Shown here: in pieces, positions 1-5,771 of the stretch
Numbering within the stretch: position 1 is the stretch's first letter
Layout: every line of letters begins with the position of its first letter
Origin: CAIOSQ01 sp044359885
Lineage (GTDB): Bacteria; Pseudomonadota; Alphaproteobacteria; CACIAM-22H2
DNA length: 5,771 bases
NCBI GenBank assembly: GCA_044359885.1
Contig: JBIKLI010000287.1
Span: forward strand, 1-5,771
Direction: 5' to 3'
Notes under the pieces: generated by a model
Told to the model about the DNA's origin: nothing
The model's database searches: none
Seen by the model: the letters and a program-made list of their open reading frames with translations, nothing else
Translations under genes and position numbers: made by a program

Positions 1-518
1 CTCAGACGGTCGAGCCGTACCGGCGCGGCGGCCGGACGGGCAGGAGCGGGCGCCGGCGCCGAGCGGTCCTCGGCCAGTTCGACGCCCCAGCGGGACCGGT
101 TGCGCGGCACGGCCAGCACGGTCTCGCCGATGACGCGCATCTGCTTGGAAAGCCGGACGAAGAGCAGGATGCGTCCGTCGAGCCCCGGCTCGACGCGCAC
201 GTCGCGCACGAAGGATTTCGGCCGCTCCAGACGGGCGACCAGCGCGGCGACCTCAGCCTGCGGCACATCCTTGAGTTCGACGCGCAGCGCCGGCTCGGGT
301 CCGCGCAGGGTGGTGACGCCGACGATCGCCCCGACATTCGCTTCGACGACGACGCGCAGCACCTCGGCGGAGGCGTCGATCTGCACGGCATGGATCCGAG
401 GCTCGGGGGCTTGCGCCAGGGCGCCGCTGGTCGCGGCGACGGCAAGCAGCAGGGCAAGCCAGGCGGCGCGCGCCGCGCGCAGCGGGCCCGTCAGGGCGGA
501 AATGCAGGAGGATCGCAT
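1..518 (-). CDS. Exported protein with AMIN-like N-terminal domain, 3'-partial
   Basis: The frame starts with ATG at 518-516 and is still open at base 1, giving 172 codons plus two bases. Residues 1-35 form a Sec signal peptide: arginines at 2, 14 and 17, a hydrophobic core WLALLLAVAA (20-29) and an SGALA|QAP cleavage site. Residues 41-148 form a compact alternating-strand domain: a first half with RVVVEANVG and ALRVELKDV, and a second half with VRDVRVEPGLDGRILLFVRL and a closing RWGVELA. This two-half layout resembles AMIN domains of periplasmic amidases and PilQ-type secretins, which bind peptidoglycan; the match is by eye and weak. An Ala/Pro linker (153-166) implies at least one more domain beyond the edge. 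The gene lies a few bases after the giant repeat gene, so the two are almost certainly one operon. In-frame ATGs at 557 and 572 would add 13 or 18 residues; 518 is chosen for its normal-length signal peptide and a GAAGG eight bases upstream. Other periplasmic folds remain possible. Confidence 0.8.
   Translation of the reverse strand, partial: MRSSCISALTGPLRAARAAWLALLLAVAATSGALAQAPEPRIHAVQIDASAEVLRVVVEANVGAIVGVTTLRGPEPALRVELKDVPQAEVAALVARLERPKSFVRDVRVEPGLDGRILLFVRLSKQMRVIGETVLAVPRNRSRWGVELAEDRSAPAPAPARPAAAPVRLDRL
414..518 (-). other. Sec signal peptide of the downstream gene
   Basis: Codons 1-35 of the left-edge gene. A basic n-region is followed by a Leu/Ala/Val-rich core and a small-residue cleavage motif (Ala-Leu-Ala before Gln36). 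There is a cysteine at residue 5 but none at the cleavage point, so this is a type I signal rather than a lipoprotein signal. It places the protein in the periplasm or outer envelope. Confidence 0.85.
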
Positions 519-526
519 CGGGTTCG

Positions 527-531
527 CCTTC
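527..531 (-). promoter_or_regulatory. Possible ribosome binding site GAAGG before ATG 518
   Basis: GAAGG on the minus strand lies eight bases before ATG 518-516, the start that gives a conventional 35-residue signal peptide. The in-frame ATG at 557 has no such purine run upstream. The site is short and would be weak evidence without the signal peptide argument. Confidence 0.4.
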
Positions 532-577
532 GTCCGGCCGGCGGGAACACGGGGCATGCGGGGGGCTTGCATCGGGG

Positions 578-3500
578 TCAGCTCCGCTCCTGGACGGCCG
601 GGCCGGTCGCGGAAGGCGACGGCGCCGGCAGAATGCGCACCGTCAGCGGCGCGGTCCGCCCGTCGGGCAGCCGGATGGTCACCCGGATATCGACCGGCTG
701 CGACTGGCCGGCGGGCAACAGGCCGGCGATCATGCCGGTGGCCAAGTCGACGGCGATCCAGTCGGGCAACGGCGCGCCGTTGGTCAGGGTCGCCGCTTCG
801 ACGGTGCCGGCCGGCGCGAAGGCGCCGATCACGGACTGGAAGGCCCGCCCGGCCTGCGGCGACACCAGGATCGGCGTGTCGAGCAGGAAGGGCCGTGCAC
901 CCGCCCCGGTCTCGGCCACCGGCGCCTGGGACATCGGCAGGGCGGCCAGCGGGGTGTCGCCGACCGACGTGCTGGTGACGACCGGCCGGCCCGCGCCGGC
1001 ATGGGCGAGTTGGGGCGCGGTGTTGTCCTGTCCGATCCGCGGGGCGGCGGCGCCGCCGCCGGTGCCGCGGACATATTCGTCGGTATCGATCCCGCGCGCC
1101 GTCGTGATCAGACCGTTGCCCGGGAACAGCATCTCGCCGGGCGGCATGTCGCGATAGGGGGTGTTGAATTGCCGGAACGCGACGGGCAGGTCGCCGATCC
1201 GCACGGGATCGTAGAGCAGGCTTTCCTCATAGATCAGGAAGCGACCATTGGGCGCGGCGACGGCCTGGCGCCCGACAAGATTGGTGAACGGCCCCTCGGC
1301 GCGCAGCAGCACGGCATCGCGCCCGTCGGCGCGGCCGGTCAGCGCCGACGCCACCGTCACGGCGCCCACGGCATGGACATCGACGCGGCCATCGGCGGAG
1401 ATGCCGGCCAGCGCGGGACTGCCGAAGCCGTCATCGACCGTGCCGATGCGCAATGCCCCCGCCTCGCGGTAGATGAAGTCGCCGCCGCTGCTGGCGGCGA
1501 TCGTGTTGGTCCGGTTGGCGACATTGGGCAGGCGCGCGAGCCCGACCGATTCGACGCGCAGGGCGCCCGCCGTCAGCGGCGCGGTCTGGGTCACCGTGCC
1601 GCCGGCGCTCATCGACAGCGTCCCGGTGCCCGTGCCGACCGGCTGGGCGATGGCGATCGAACCGCCGCCGCCGATGCGCAGCCGGGCCGGCGCATCGGTC
1701 GTCGAAAGCCCGGTCGTCGTGCTGGCCGCCGCGGCACCGGCACGGGTGGAGGTGATCGCATCGATGGCGAGGTCGCCGGTCCCCCGGAAATCGAAGCTTC
1801 CGGTTCCGACATTGGCCGCCAGCGTGGCCACATTGTTGCCCGCCGCCGTCAGTTCGACGCCGCGTGCGCTCTCGACGCGCAGGCGTTGCGCGGTGAGCAC
1901 GGCGGCAGCGGCGGATCCATCGATCCCGCCCGTGGCGAGCGTCGTGCCAACCGCCGCCAGCGTGACCGTGCCGGCATTGCGACCGCCCGTGGTCAACGCC
2001 TGCTCCAGGACCAGCCGTCCGGCCTGGAGTGCGACATCCCCGCCGGCGGTCTGGATGCCGACCGTGGCGCCGACGGTCCCGATCGTCAGGGTGTCGGCGT
2101 CGACATAGGAAATCGCCGCGGCGGCCGGCCCCGTGGAGGCTGCGAAGACGCCGACATTGTTCGTCCCGGCGGCAAGCGCGATCGCACCGCCGGCGGAAAC
2201 ACGCAGCTGGGCCGCGGTCAGGCTGGCGCCCGCGGACTGGGTCACCGTCCCGGCACCGGCGGAGAGCGTGACCGCATCGAACGCCGTCACGCTGCCGCCG
2301 GTGAGGGCGATGTTGCCGAGCGTCGCCGTCACCGAGACGGCGCCAGCTGTCGCGCCGAGCGTCCCGGCGAGGGTCGCGCTGGTTCCCGACGCCACGCTCA
2401 CCGATCCGGTCGTGGCAGTCACCGTGCTGCCCGCATCGAAACCGATGCTGCCGCTTGCGCTTTGCGCGACGACCCCGGTCCCGCCTGTGACCTGGGTGCC
2501 GGTCTGCAGCGTCAGGTTCCCGGTCGGGCCGGCTGCGGCCAGGAGGACATCCCGGCCCGCGGTGATCTGAGCCCCGGTATTGAGACCGACCGGTCCCAGC
2601 GTCGCCTCGACCAGTACGCGGCCCGATGCCGCAGCCAGCGTCGTGGAAACGGTGGCGCCGGTACGTCCGCTGACCGTTATCGCGCGGTCGGTCGCACTGG
2701 CACTGCCCGCGGTCACCGTGCCGGCCGAAACCGTCGCGGCGCCCGCGCTGCTGGACAGGCTCACGCGGCCGGTCGTCGCGGTCAGGTCCCGGCTGGCGGT
2801 CAGGGCTCCGACCGCCGTGACCGTCAGATCGTTCGTGCCGGTCAGGATCGGACCGGCAAGATTGGCCGCACCGTTCACCGCGGCGAGGGAGATGCCCGTG
2901 GCGGCCTGCACGCTGGCGGGCGCACCGGCGGCGACATTGGTATTGACGATCTGGATGTCGCCGCGCGAGGCGGTCGCCGACACGCTGCCCGCGGTGGCCA
3001 CGACCCGACCCGTCCCGGTTACCGCGACGCCGGACCCGGCACCGGCGAGCGCCGTCTCTGCGAGCGTCACGTTGCCCGTCTGCGCCGTCACCGTGCCGGT
3101 GACGGCGACACCTGTCGCGGCGTTCCCCGTCACCCCGGTGGCGCCGGTGACGTTGCCGGCGACCGTCAGCGTTGCCCCGCTCGACGTCAGGCTGACCGCG
3201 CCCGTCGTCGCGGTCAGCGACCCGCCGATGTCGATCGCGTCGGTCGCGGACAAGGTCGCGCTCGATCCCTTGACCGCGGCCTCGGGCGTCCCGCCCGCCA
3301 CCGTGATCTTCCCGCCATTCGCCGTCAGCGTCGCCGCGTTGGCCGCCGTCACCGCGGCGCCCGTCACGCCGATCGCGCCGGTCGCCGAGGTCAGCGTGAC
3401 CGCGCCCGCGCTGGCCGTGATCGACTGGGTCACCGCGATCCCGGTCTTCGCGTCGATGTTCACGTCGCCGCCGGTCGTCTTCAGCGTCCCGTCCACCGAC

Positions 3501-5771
3501 ACGCTGCCGGCCGTGCTGGTGATGCCGATCCCCGTCGTCGCCGCGACCGGGTCGCTGATCGACACATTGCCAAGCGTCGCCGACGCCGTCACCGAACCGC
3601 CCTGCGCCGTCACCGGGCCGTCCAGAACGATGCCGTCGCCGGCCGTCACGCTGACGCCGGCCGACGCCTCGACGCTGCCCGTCACGCTCACCGACTGCGT
3701 CGTCGCGGCCAGCGACACCGCGCCGCCATTCGCGTCGAGCGCACCGGCCACCGCGATCGTCGTCTGACCGCTCGCCGTGATCCCCGCCGCCGCCGTCACC
3801 GTCCCGCCGACCGAAACGCCCGCCGCGCTGGAGGTCAGGGTCACCGTGCCGGCATTGCCGGCGCCGCCGTCGACGGTGGTGATCGTGCCGGCGACCGAGA
3901 CGTCCTGCTTGCCGGACAGCGTCGCGTTCGCGGAGCCGATCGTGACGCCGGCTTCCAGTGTCACCGCGCCCAGCCCGGCCTGCAGATCCGCCTTGCCCGT
4001 GCCGGCGGCGATCGACCGGCTGATCCGCAATTCGTTGGTCGTCGCCCCGGCCACCCCGGCGGCGTTCAAGGTGACGCTGCCGTTCGACGTGGTGATCCCC
4101 GTGCGCGTCCCCGCGCCGATCCTGTTCGTCGCGTCGCCGACGACCAGGCCGTCGAGATCGACCACCGAGATCGCCTTGCCGGCGCCTTGCAGCTGCGCCG
4201 TCAGCGTGCCGATCTGGTTGGTGGCGTTCTGCAGCGTCACGGCGCCGGTCTGCGCCAGCAGGTTCAGCGTGCCGACCAGGATCGGCTGCGTCTGCGTGAT
4301 GTCGCCCGCGCGCGCCACGAGTTCGGCCATCCCCGGTGCGGAGATCCCGTCGGTCTTCGCCACCAGCGTCGTGCCGTCCGCCCCGTCGATCGCGGCGACC
4401 GTCTCGACCAGGATGCCGGCCGCCCCGGCGAAGGACAGGCCCTGTCCGGCACCGGAGATCGAGCCGGCGATCCGTCCGACCGCGTTGTCGTTGCCCAGAA
4501 CGGAGGTGTCGCGCGCGACGACCGCGAGCTGGCTGGCGGAGATCAGCTGCGCCGCCGCCGCGGTCTGGGTCACCGCGCCGGCGGTCGCCTGCAGGCGGAC
4601 GATCCCGCGGCTGAGCGCCGTCCCGGCGGTGATCGCGTCGGCGACCAGCAGGTTGCCGGTCGCGGTCTGGATCGAGACGTCCTTGCCGGCCGCCTGGGTG
4701 GCGAGCGCGTTCAGCGTCAGCGTCGCGTTGTTGCGCAGCTTGATCTCGCCGGCCGAGCTGGTCGCCGTCAGCGCGCCGACCGCGTTGGTCTGCACGCGCG
4801 ACAGGTCGATGTCGCCGGTCGCCGTGGCGATCAGGGCGCCGGTCGTGACCGGGCTGCCCGCCGTCTGCACGATCGGGCCCGCGAGCGCGGTCAGCGTGGC
4901 CGTGCCCGAGACGGAAAGCCCGGTGGACGCGGTGGAGATCGTCGCACCGCCGACGGCGGACGTCGCATCGGGCGTGGCGACGGTGAAGCTGTCGATCGAG
5001 ATCCCCGCCGCACCGCGGAAGGTCAGCGCCCCGGTCACGCTGCCGGCCAGAACCCCGACCTGGTTGGCGTTGTCGAGCGTCGCGCCGGCGCCGGCCTGCA
5101 CCGAGAGCCTGCCCGCGCGGACGATGCTGGCGCCCTGGGCGGTCACCGCGCCGGCGGCCTGCAACGCGACGGCCCCGGTGCCCGCGTCGACGATGTTGCT
5201 GAAGACGATGTTGCCCGGATTGGCCGGCACCTGGCCCTGCAGCGCGGTCGCCGAGATCCAGATGTTCTGGTCGGTGGTCTTGATCTGGCTGATCGTGACG
5301 GTGCTGCCCAGCCGGGTCGTCGAGACCGGCTGCAGCGCCAGCGAGCCGCTGTTGGCGAGGCGGATCGTGCCGGTCGCCGATTCGGCGGCCAGCGCGGTCA
5401 GGATGTTGGGGCCGGCGAGCGCGATGTCGCCGCCCGCGCGCAGCATCGCGCGGTCCGCGACGATGCCGCTGTTCGCCGTGATGGCCGCGATGCGCCCGGC
5501 CCCGCCGGTGCCGGCATCGACGAAGAGCGCGGGATCGGCGCTGCCGGTCGCGGCTGCGTCGTCGACCGTCAGCAGACCGGTGACCGCCGCGGCGGCGCCC
5601 GCGGCCTGCCGGCCGAACAGCACCGACCCGGTCGCCCCGGTCATCAGCAGGTTCAGCGGATCGCGCACCGTGGTCGCGCCATGGACGCTCAAGGTCCGTG
5701 TCGCGGCCGTCCCGGCTTCGGCGAAGCGCCCGATATTGATCTCGCCGAACCCGTCCTGGAACACGGCCGTG
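578..5771 (-). CDS. Giant FHA-like beta-helix repeat protein with C-terminal Ig-like (He_PIG) domain, 5'-partial
   Basis: The frame runs open from the right edge to TGA at 580-578 and gives 1,730 residues; the true start lies upstream. The GTG at 5764-5762 is only the first start-like codon inside the frame, is preceded by sense codons (Thr-Ala), and is used here as residue 1. Residues 1-204 are irregular and beta-rich. Seven long modules lie at 205-550 (four) and 1172-1445 (three), each built as GxVTQ, LxV, then NxVGxLA. Short 20-23-residue coils fill about 646-1165. A helix-end-like segment (1507-1555), a linker and a He_PIG-like domain (1626-1713) follow. The Ala/Gly/Thr/Val/Ser-rich composition without cysteine fits secreted beta-helix exoproteins of the filamentous-haemagglutinin family. 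The expected role is surface adhesion or matrix, by inference from family only. No autotransporter barrel, RTX nonapeptides or LPXTG is present, so export by a two-partner transporter is the best guess. It is co-transcribed with the downstream gene. The coding call is near certain; the family is likely, the function unproven. Confidence 0.9.
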   Translation of the reverse strand, partial: TAVFQDGFGEINIGRFAEAGTAATRTLSVHGATTVRDPLNLLMTGATGSVLFGRQAAGAAAAVTGLLTVDDAAATGSADPALFVDAGTGGAGRIAAITANSGIVADRAMLRAGGDIALAGPNILTALAAESATGTIRLANSGSLALQPVSTTRLGSTVTISQIKTTDQNIWISATALQGQVPANPGNIVFSNIVDAGTGAVALQAAGAVTAQGASIVRAGRLSVQAGAGATLDNANQVGVLAGSVTGALTFRGAAGISIDSFTVATPDATSAVGGATISTASTGLSVSGTATLTALAGPIVQTAGSPVTTGALIATATGDIDLSRVQTNAVGALTATSSAGEIKLRNNATLTLNALATQAAGKDVSIQTATGNLLVADAITAGTALSRGIVRLQATAGAVTQTAAAAQLISASQLAVVARDTSVLGNDNAVGRIAGSISGAGQGLSFAGAAGILVETVAAIDGADGTTLVAKTDGISAPGMAELVARAGDITQTQPILVGTLNLLAQTGAVTLQNATNQIGTLTAQLQGAGKAISVVDLDGLVVGDATNRIGAGTRTGITTSNGSVTLNAAGVAGATTNELRISRSIAAGTGKADLQAGLGAVTLEAGVTIGSANATLSGKQDVSVAGTITTVDGGAGNAGTVTLTSSAAGVSVGGTVTAAAGITASGQTTIAVAGALDANGGAVSLAATTQSVSVTGSVEASAGVSVTAGDGIVLDGPVTAQGGSVTASATLGNVSISDPVAATTGIGITSTAGSVSVDGTLKTTGGDVNIDAKTGIAVTQSITASAGAVTLTSATGAIGVTGAAVTAANAATLTANGGKITVAGGTPEAAVKGSSATLSATDAIDIGGSLTATTGAVSLTSSGATLTVAGNVTGATGVTGNAATGVAVTGTVTAQTGNVTLAETALAGAGSGVAVTGTGRVVATAGSVSATASRGDIQIVNTNVAAGAPASVQAATGISLAAVNGAANLAGPILTGTNDLTVTAVGALTASRDLTATTGRVSLSSSAGAATVSAGTVTAGSASATDRAITVSGRTGATVSTTLAAASGRVLVEATLGPVGLNTGAQITAGRDVLLAAAGPTGNLTLQTGTQVTGGTGVVAQSASGSIGFDAGSTVTATTGSVSVASGTSATLAGTLGATAGAVSVTATLGNIALTGGSVTAFDAVTLSAGAGTVTQSAGASLTAAQLRVSAGGAIALAAGTNNVGVFAASTGPAAAAISYVDADTLTIGTVGATVGIQTAGGDVALQAGRLVLEQALTTGGRNAGTVTLAAVGTTLATGGIDGSAAAAVLTAQRLRVESARGVELTAAGNNVATLAANVGTGSFDFRGTGDLAIDAITSTRAGAAAASTTTGLSTTDAPARLRIGGGGSIAIAQPVGTGTGTLSMSAGGTVTQTAPLTAGALRVESVGLARLPNVANRTNTIAASSGGDFIYREAGALRIGTVDDGFGSPALAGISADGRVDVHAVGAVTVASALTGRADGRDAVLLRAEGPFTNLVGRQAVAAPNGRFLIYEESLLYDPVRIGDLPVAFRQFNTPYRDMPPGEMLFPGNGLITTARGIDTDEYVRGTGGGAAAPRIGQDNTAPQLAHAGAGRPVVTSTSVGDTPLAALPMSQAPVAETGAGARPFLLDTPILVSPQAGRAFQSVIGAFAPAGTVEAATLTNGAPLPDWIAVDLATGMIAGLLPAGQSQPVDIRVTIRLPDGRTAPLTVRILPAPSPSATGPAVQERS
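582..591 (-). promoter_or_regulatory. Shine-Dalgarno-like bases inside the end of the giant gene
   Basis: On the minus strand the last codons of the giant gene read AGGAG (591-587) and GGAG (585-582). GGAG sits nine bases before the in-frame ATG at 572, which itself lies five bases beyond the TGA (580-578). This supports translational coupling and makes ATG 572 a serious alternative start for the downstream gene. Confidence 0.5.
626..889 (-). other. He_PIG-type Ig-like domain (residues 1626-1713)
   Basis: The hallmark is NGAPLPDWIAVDLATGMIAG (1662-1681), which fits the 'G-x-x-LP-x-W-[LI]-x-[FV]-D-x-x-TG-x-x-x-G' core of putative Ig domains in bacterial surface proteins. It is followed by the expected alternating strands VDIRVTIRLPDGRTAPLTVRIL (bracketing 1691-1712, with a DGR turn). 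The domain holds one of only two tryptophans in the visible protein. It is single rather than tandem and lies almost at the C-terminus, so it may cap the rod or bind a partner or glycan. Confidence 0.7.
1100..1246 (-). other. Helix-end segment typical of FHA-family proteins (residues 1507-1555)
   Basis: After the last long module the sequence changes to GRFLIYEESLLYDP, then AFRQFNTPY and GNGLIT. FHA-type proteins often end the beta-helix with a 'GRWLIYS... F-x-Q-Y-N... GNGFLY' stretch before accessory C-terminal domains, and this segment matches that layout. The comparison is from memory of the family, not from an alignment. The segment holds three of the six tyrosines in the visible protein. 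Confidence 0.55.
1430..2251 (-). repeat. C-terminal block of three long beta-helix modules (residues 1172-1445)
   Basis: Three modules begin at residues 1172, about 1279 and 1389 (bases 2251, 1930 and 1600), spaced about 107 and 110 residues. They carry the same landmarks as the N-terminal block: GTVTQ, the degenerate ATGGID, and GTVTQ; then LRVSA, LRVES, LRVES; then NNVGVFAAS, NNVATLAAN, NRTNTIAAS; and last LTIGTV, LAIDAI, LRIGTV. The LRVES and L-x-I-G-T-V similarities make these three closer to one another than to the N-terminal four. Confidence 0.75.
2270..3829 (-). repeat. Central array of short beta-helix coils (about residues 646-1165)
   Basis: About two dozen short units of 20-23 residues follow the pattern G-x-V-x-L-x(4-5)-G-x-V-x-V-x-G-x-V-T-A-x(2-3). 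Unit boundaries are clear at residues 680, 703, 723, 745, 766 and 787. Near-identical pieces include LTATTGAVSLTSSG (850-863) and LTATTGRVSLSSSAG (994-1008), also TATLGN at 729-733/1147-1151 with small changes. One unit corresponds well to one turn of a right-handed beta-helix. DNA here is strongly repetitive, with many copies of gccgtcaccg-like words on the plus strand and an approximate 60-69-base period. This suggests coil number could vary by recombination or slippage. Confidence 0.75.
4115..5152 (-). repeat. N-terminal block of four long beta-helix modules (residues 205-550)
   Basis: Four modules begin at residues 205, 296, 396 and 487 (bases 5152, 4879, 4579 and 4306), spaced 91, 100 and 91 residues. 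Each opens with a G-x-V/I-T-Q-like turn (GAVTAQ, GPIVQ, GAVTQ, GDITQ). A strand near LxVxA follows, then the asparagine motif (NQVGVLA, NAVGALTA, NAVGRIA, NQIGTLTA), and last a hydrophobic strand pair near L-x-I/V. The copies are clearly related in protein but diverged in DNA, so this is an old duplication rather than a fresh tandem array. Modules of this style recur in FHA-type giant proteins. Confidence 0.75.

Noticed and set aside
2..457. Minus-strand 151-codon open frame rich in Ser, Arg, Cys and Pro
   Set aside because: It is a frameshifted reading of the exported AMIN-like gene. The correct frame starts at 518, carries a textbook signal peptide and stays open to the edge; this frame has implausible composition.
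573..577. Promoter or terminator between the two genes
   Set aside because: Only five bases separate the stop from the first in-frame ATG and there is no hairpin with a T-run. GC-rich inverted repeats elsewhere in the window are expected from composition.
100..978. Plus-strand 292-codon open frame
   Set aside because: Its product is Arg/Ser/Ala low-complexity, antisense to both real genes, with no domain or credible start context.
390..1157. Plus-strand open frame of 255 codons spanning the junction of the two genes
   Set aside because: It runs antisense to both minus-strand genes and crosses their boundary. Its product is low-complexity with no signal or motif, while the opposite strand shows a signal peptide and an Ig-like domain.
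2580..3767. Plus-strand open frame of 395 codons antisense to the central repeats
   Set aside because: Its product is a Pro/Ala/Val/Thr-rich mirror of the repeat gene. GC-rich codons with G/C third positions rarely create stops on the opposite strand, and periodic DNA keeps the frame open. It has no recognisable domain.
2270..3829. CRISPR-like or non-coding tandem repeat
   Set aside because: The periodicity is imperfect, stays in one coding frame and follows beta-helix coil logic. There are no conserved repeats with unique spacers.
5762..5764. GTG as the start of the giant gene
   Set aside because: The reading frame continues upstream to the window edge with sense codons, and the residues that follow (FQDGFGEINIG) look like beta-helix interior, not a signal peptide or TPS domain.

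Overview
The window is GC-rich throughout (very roughly 70% by eye). Both genes in it lie on the minus strand and use almost only G/C-ending codons. This suggests a high-GC Gram-negative bacterium, most likely an alphaproteobacterium of the Rhodospirillales/Acetobacteraceae or Sphingomonadales kind. That placement is inferred from composition and protein style; no taxonomic marker is present.

About 90% of the window (578-5771) is the C-terminal part of one giant, repetitive surface or secreted protein of the filamentous-haemagglutinin (FHA/TpsA-like) beta-helix type. The frame is open to the right edge, so its true start, any signal peptide and any TPS secretion domain lie outside. The visible 1,730 residues read, N to C: an irregular beta-strand-rich stretch; four long modules of about 91-100 residues; a transition; about 520 residues of short 20-23-residue coil repeats; three more long modules of about 107-110 residues; a tyrosine-containing segment resembling the helix-end segment of FHA-family proteins; a linker; and one immunoglobulin-like He_PIG-type domain ending 15 residues before the stop. 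No cysteine is visible, and no C-terminal beta-barrel, RTX repeats or sorting signal.

Five bases after its stop comes a second gene, cut by the left edge (codons 1-172 seen). It encodes an exported protein with a clear Sec signal peptide, a mature beta-rich domain that I read tentatively as AMIN-like, and the start of an Ala/Pro linker. The tight spacing, with Shine-Dalgarno-like bases inside the end of the upstream gene, implies one operon with coupled translation. A plausible but unproven reading is that the giant protein is the exoprotein and the small one an envelope factor for its export or anchoring. A TpsB-type outer-membrane transporter, if it exists, must lie outside the window.

There are no RNA genes, insertion sequences, CRISPR arrays, convincing promoters or terminators. 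The long plus-strand open frames are antisense shadows of the repeat gene.
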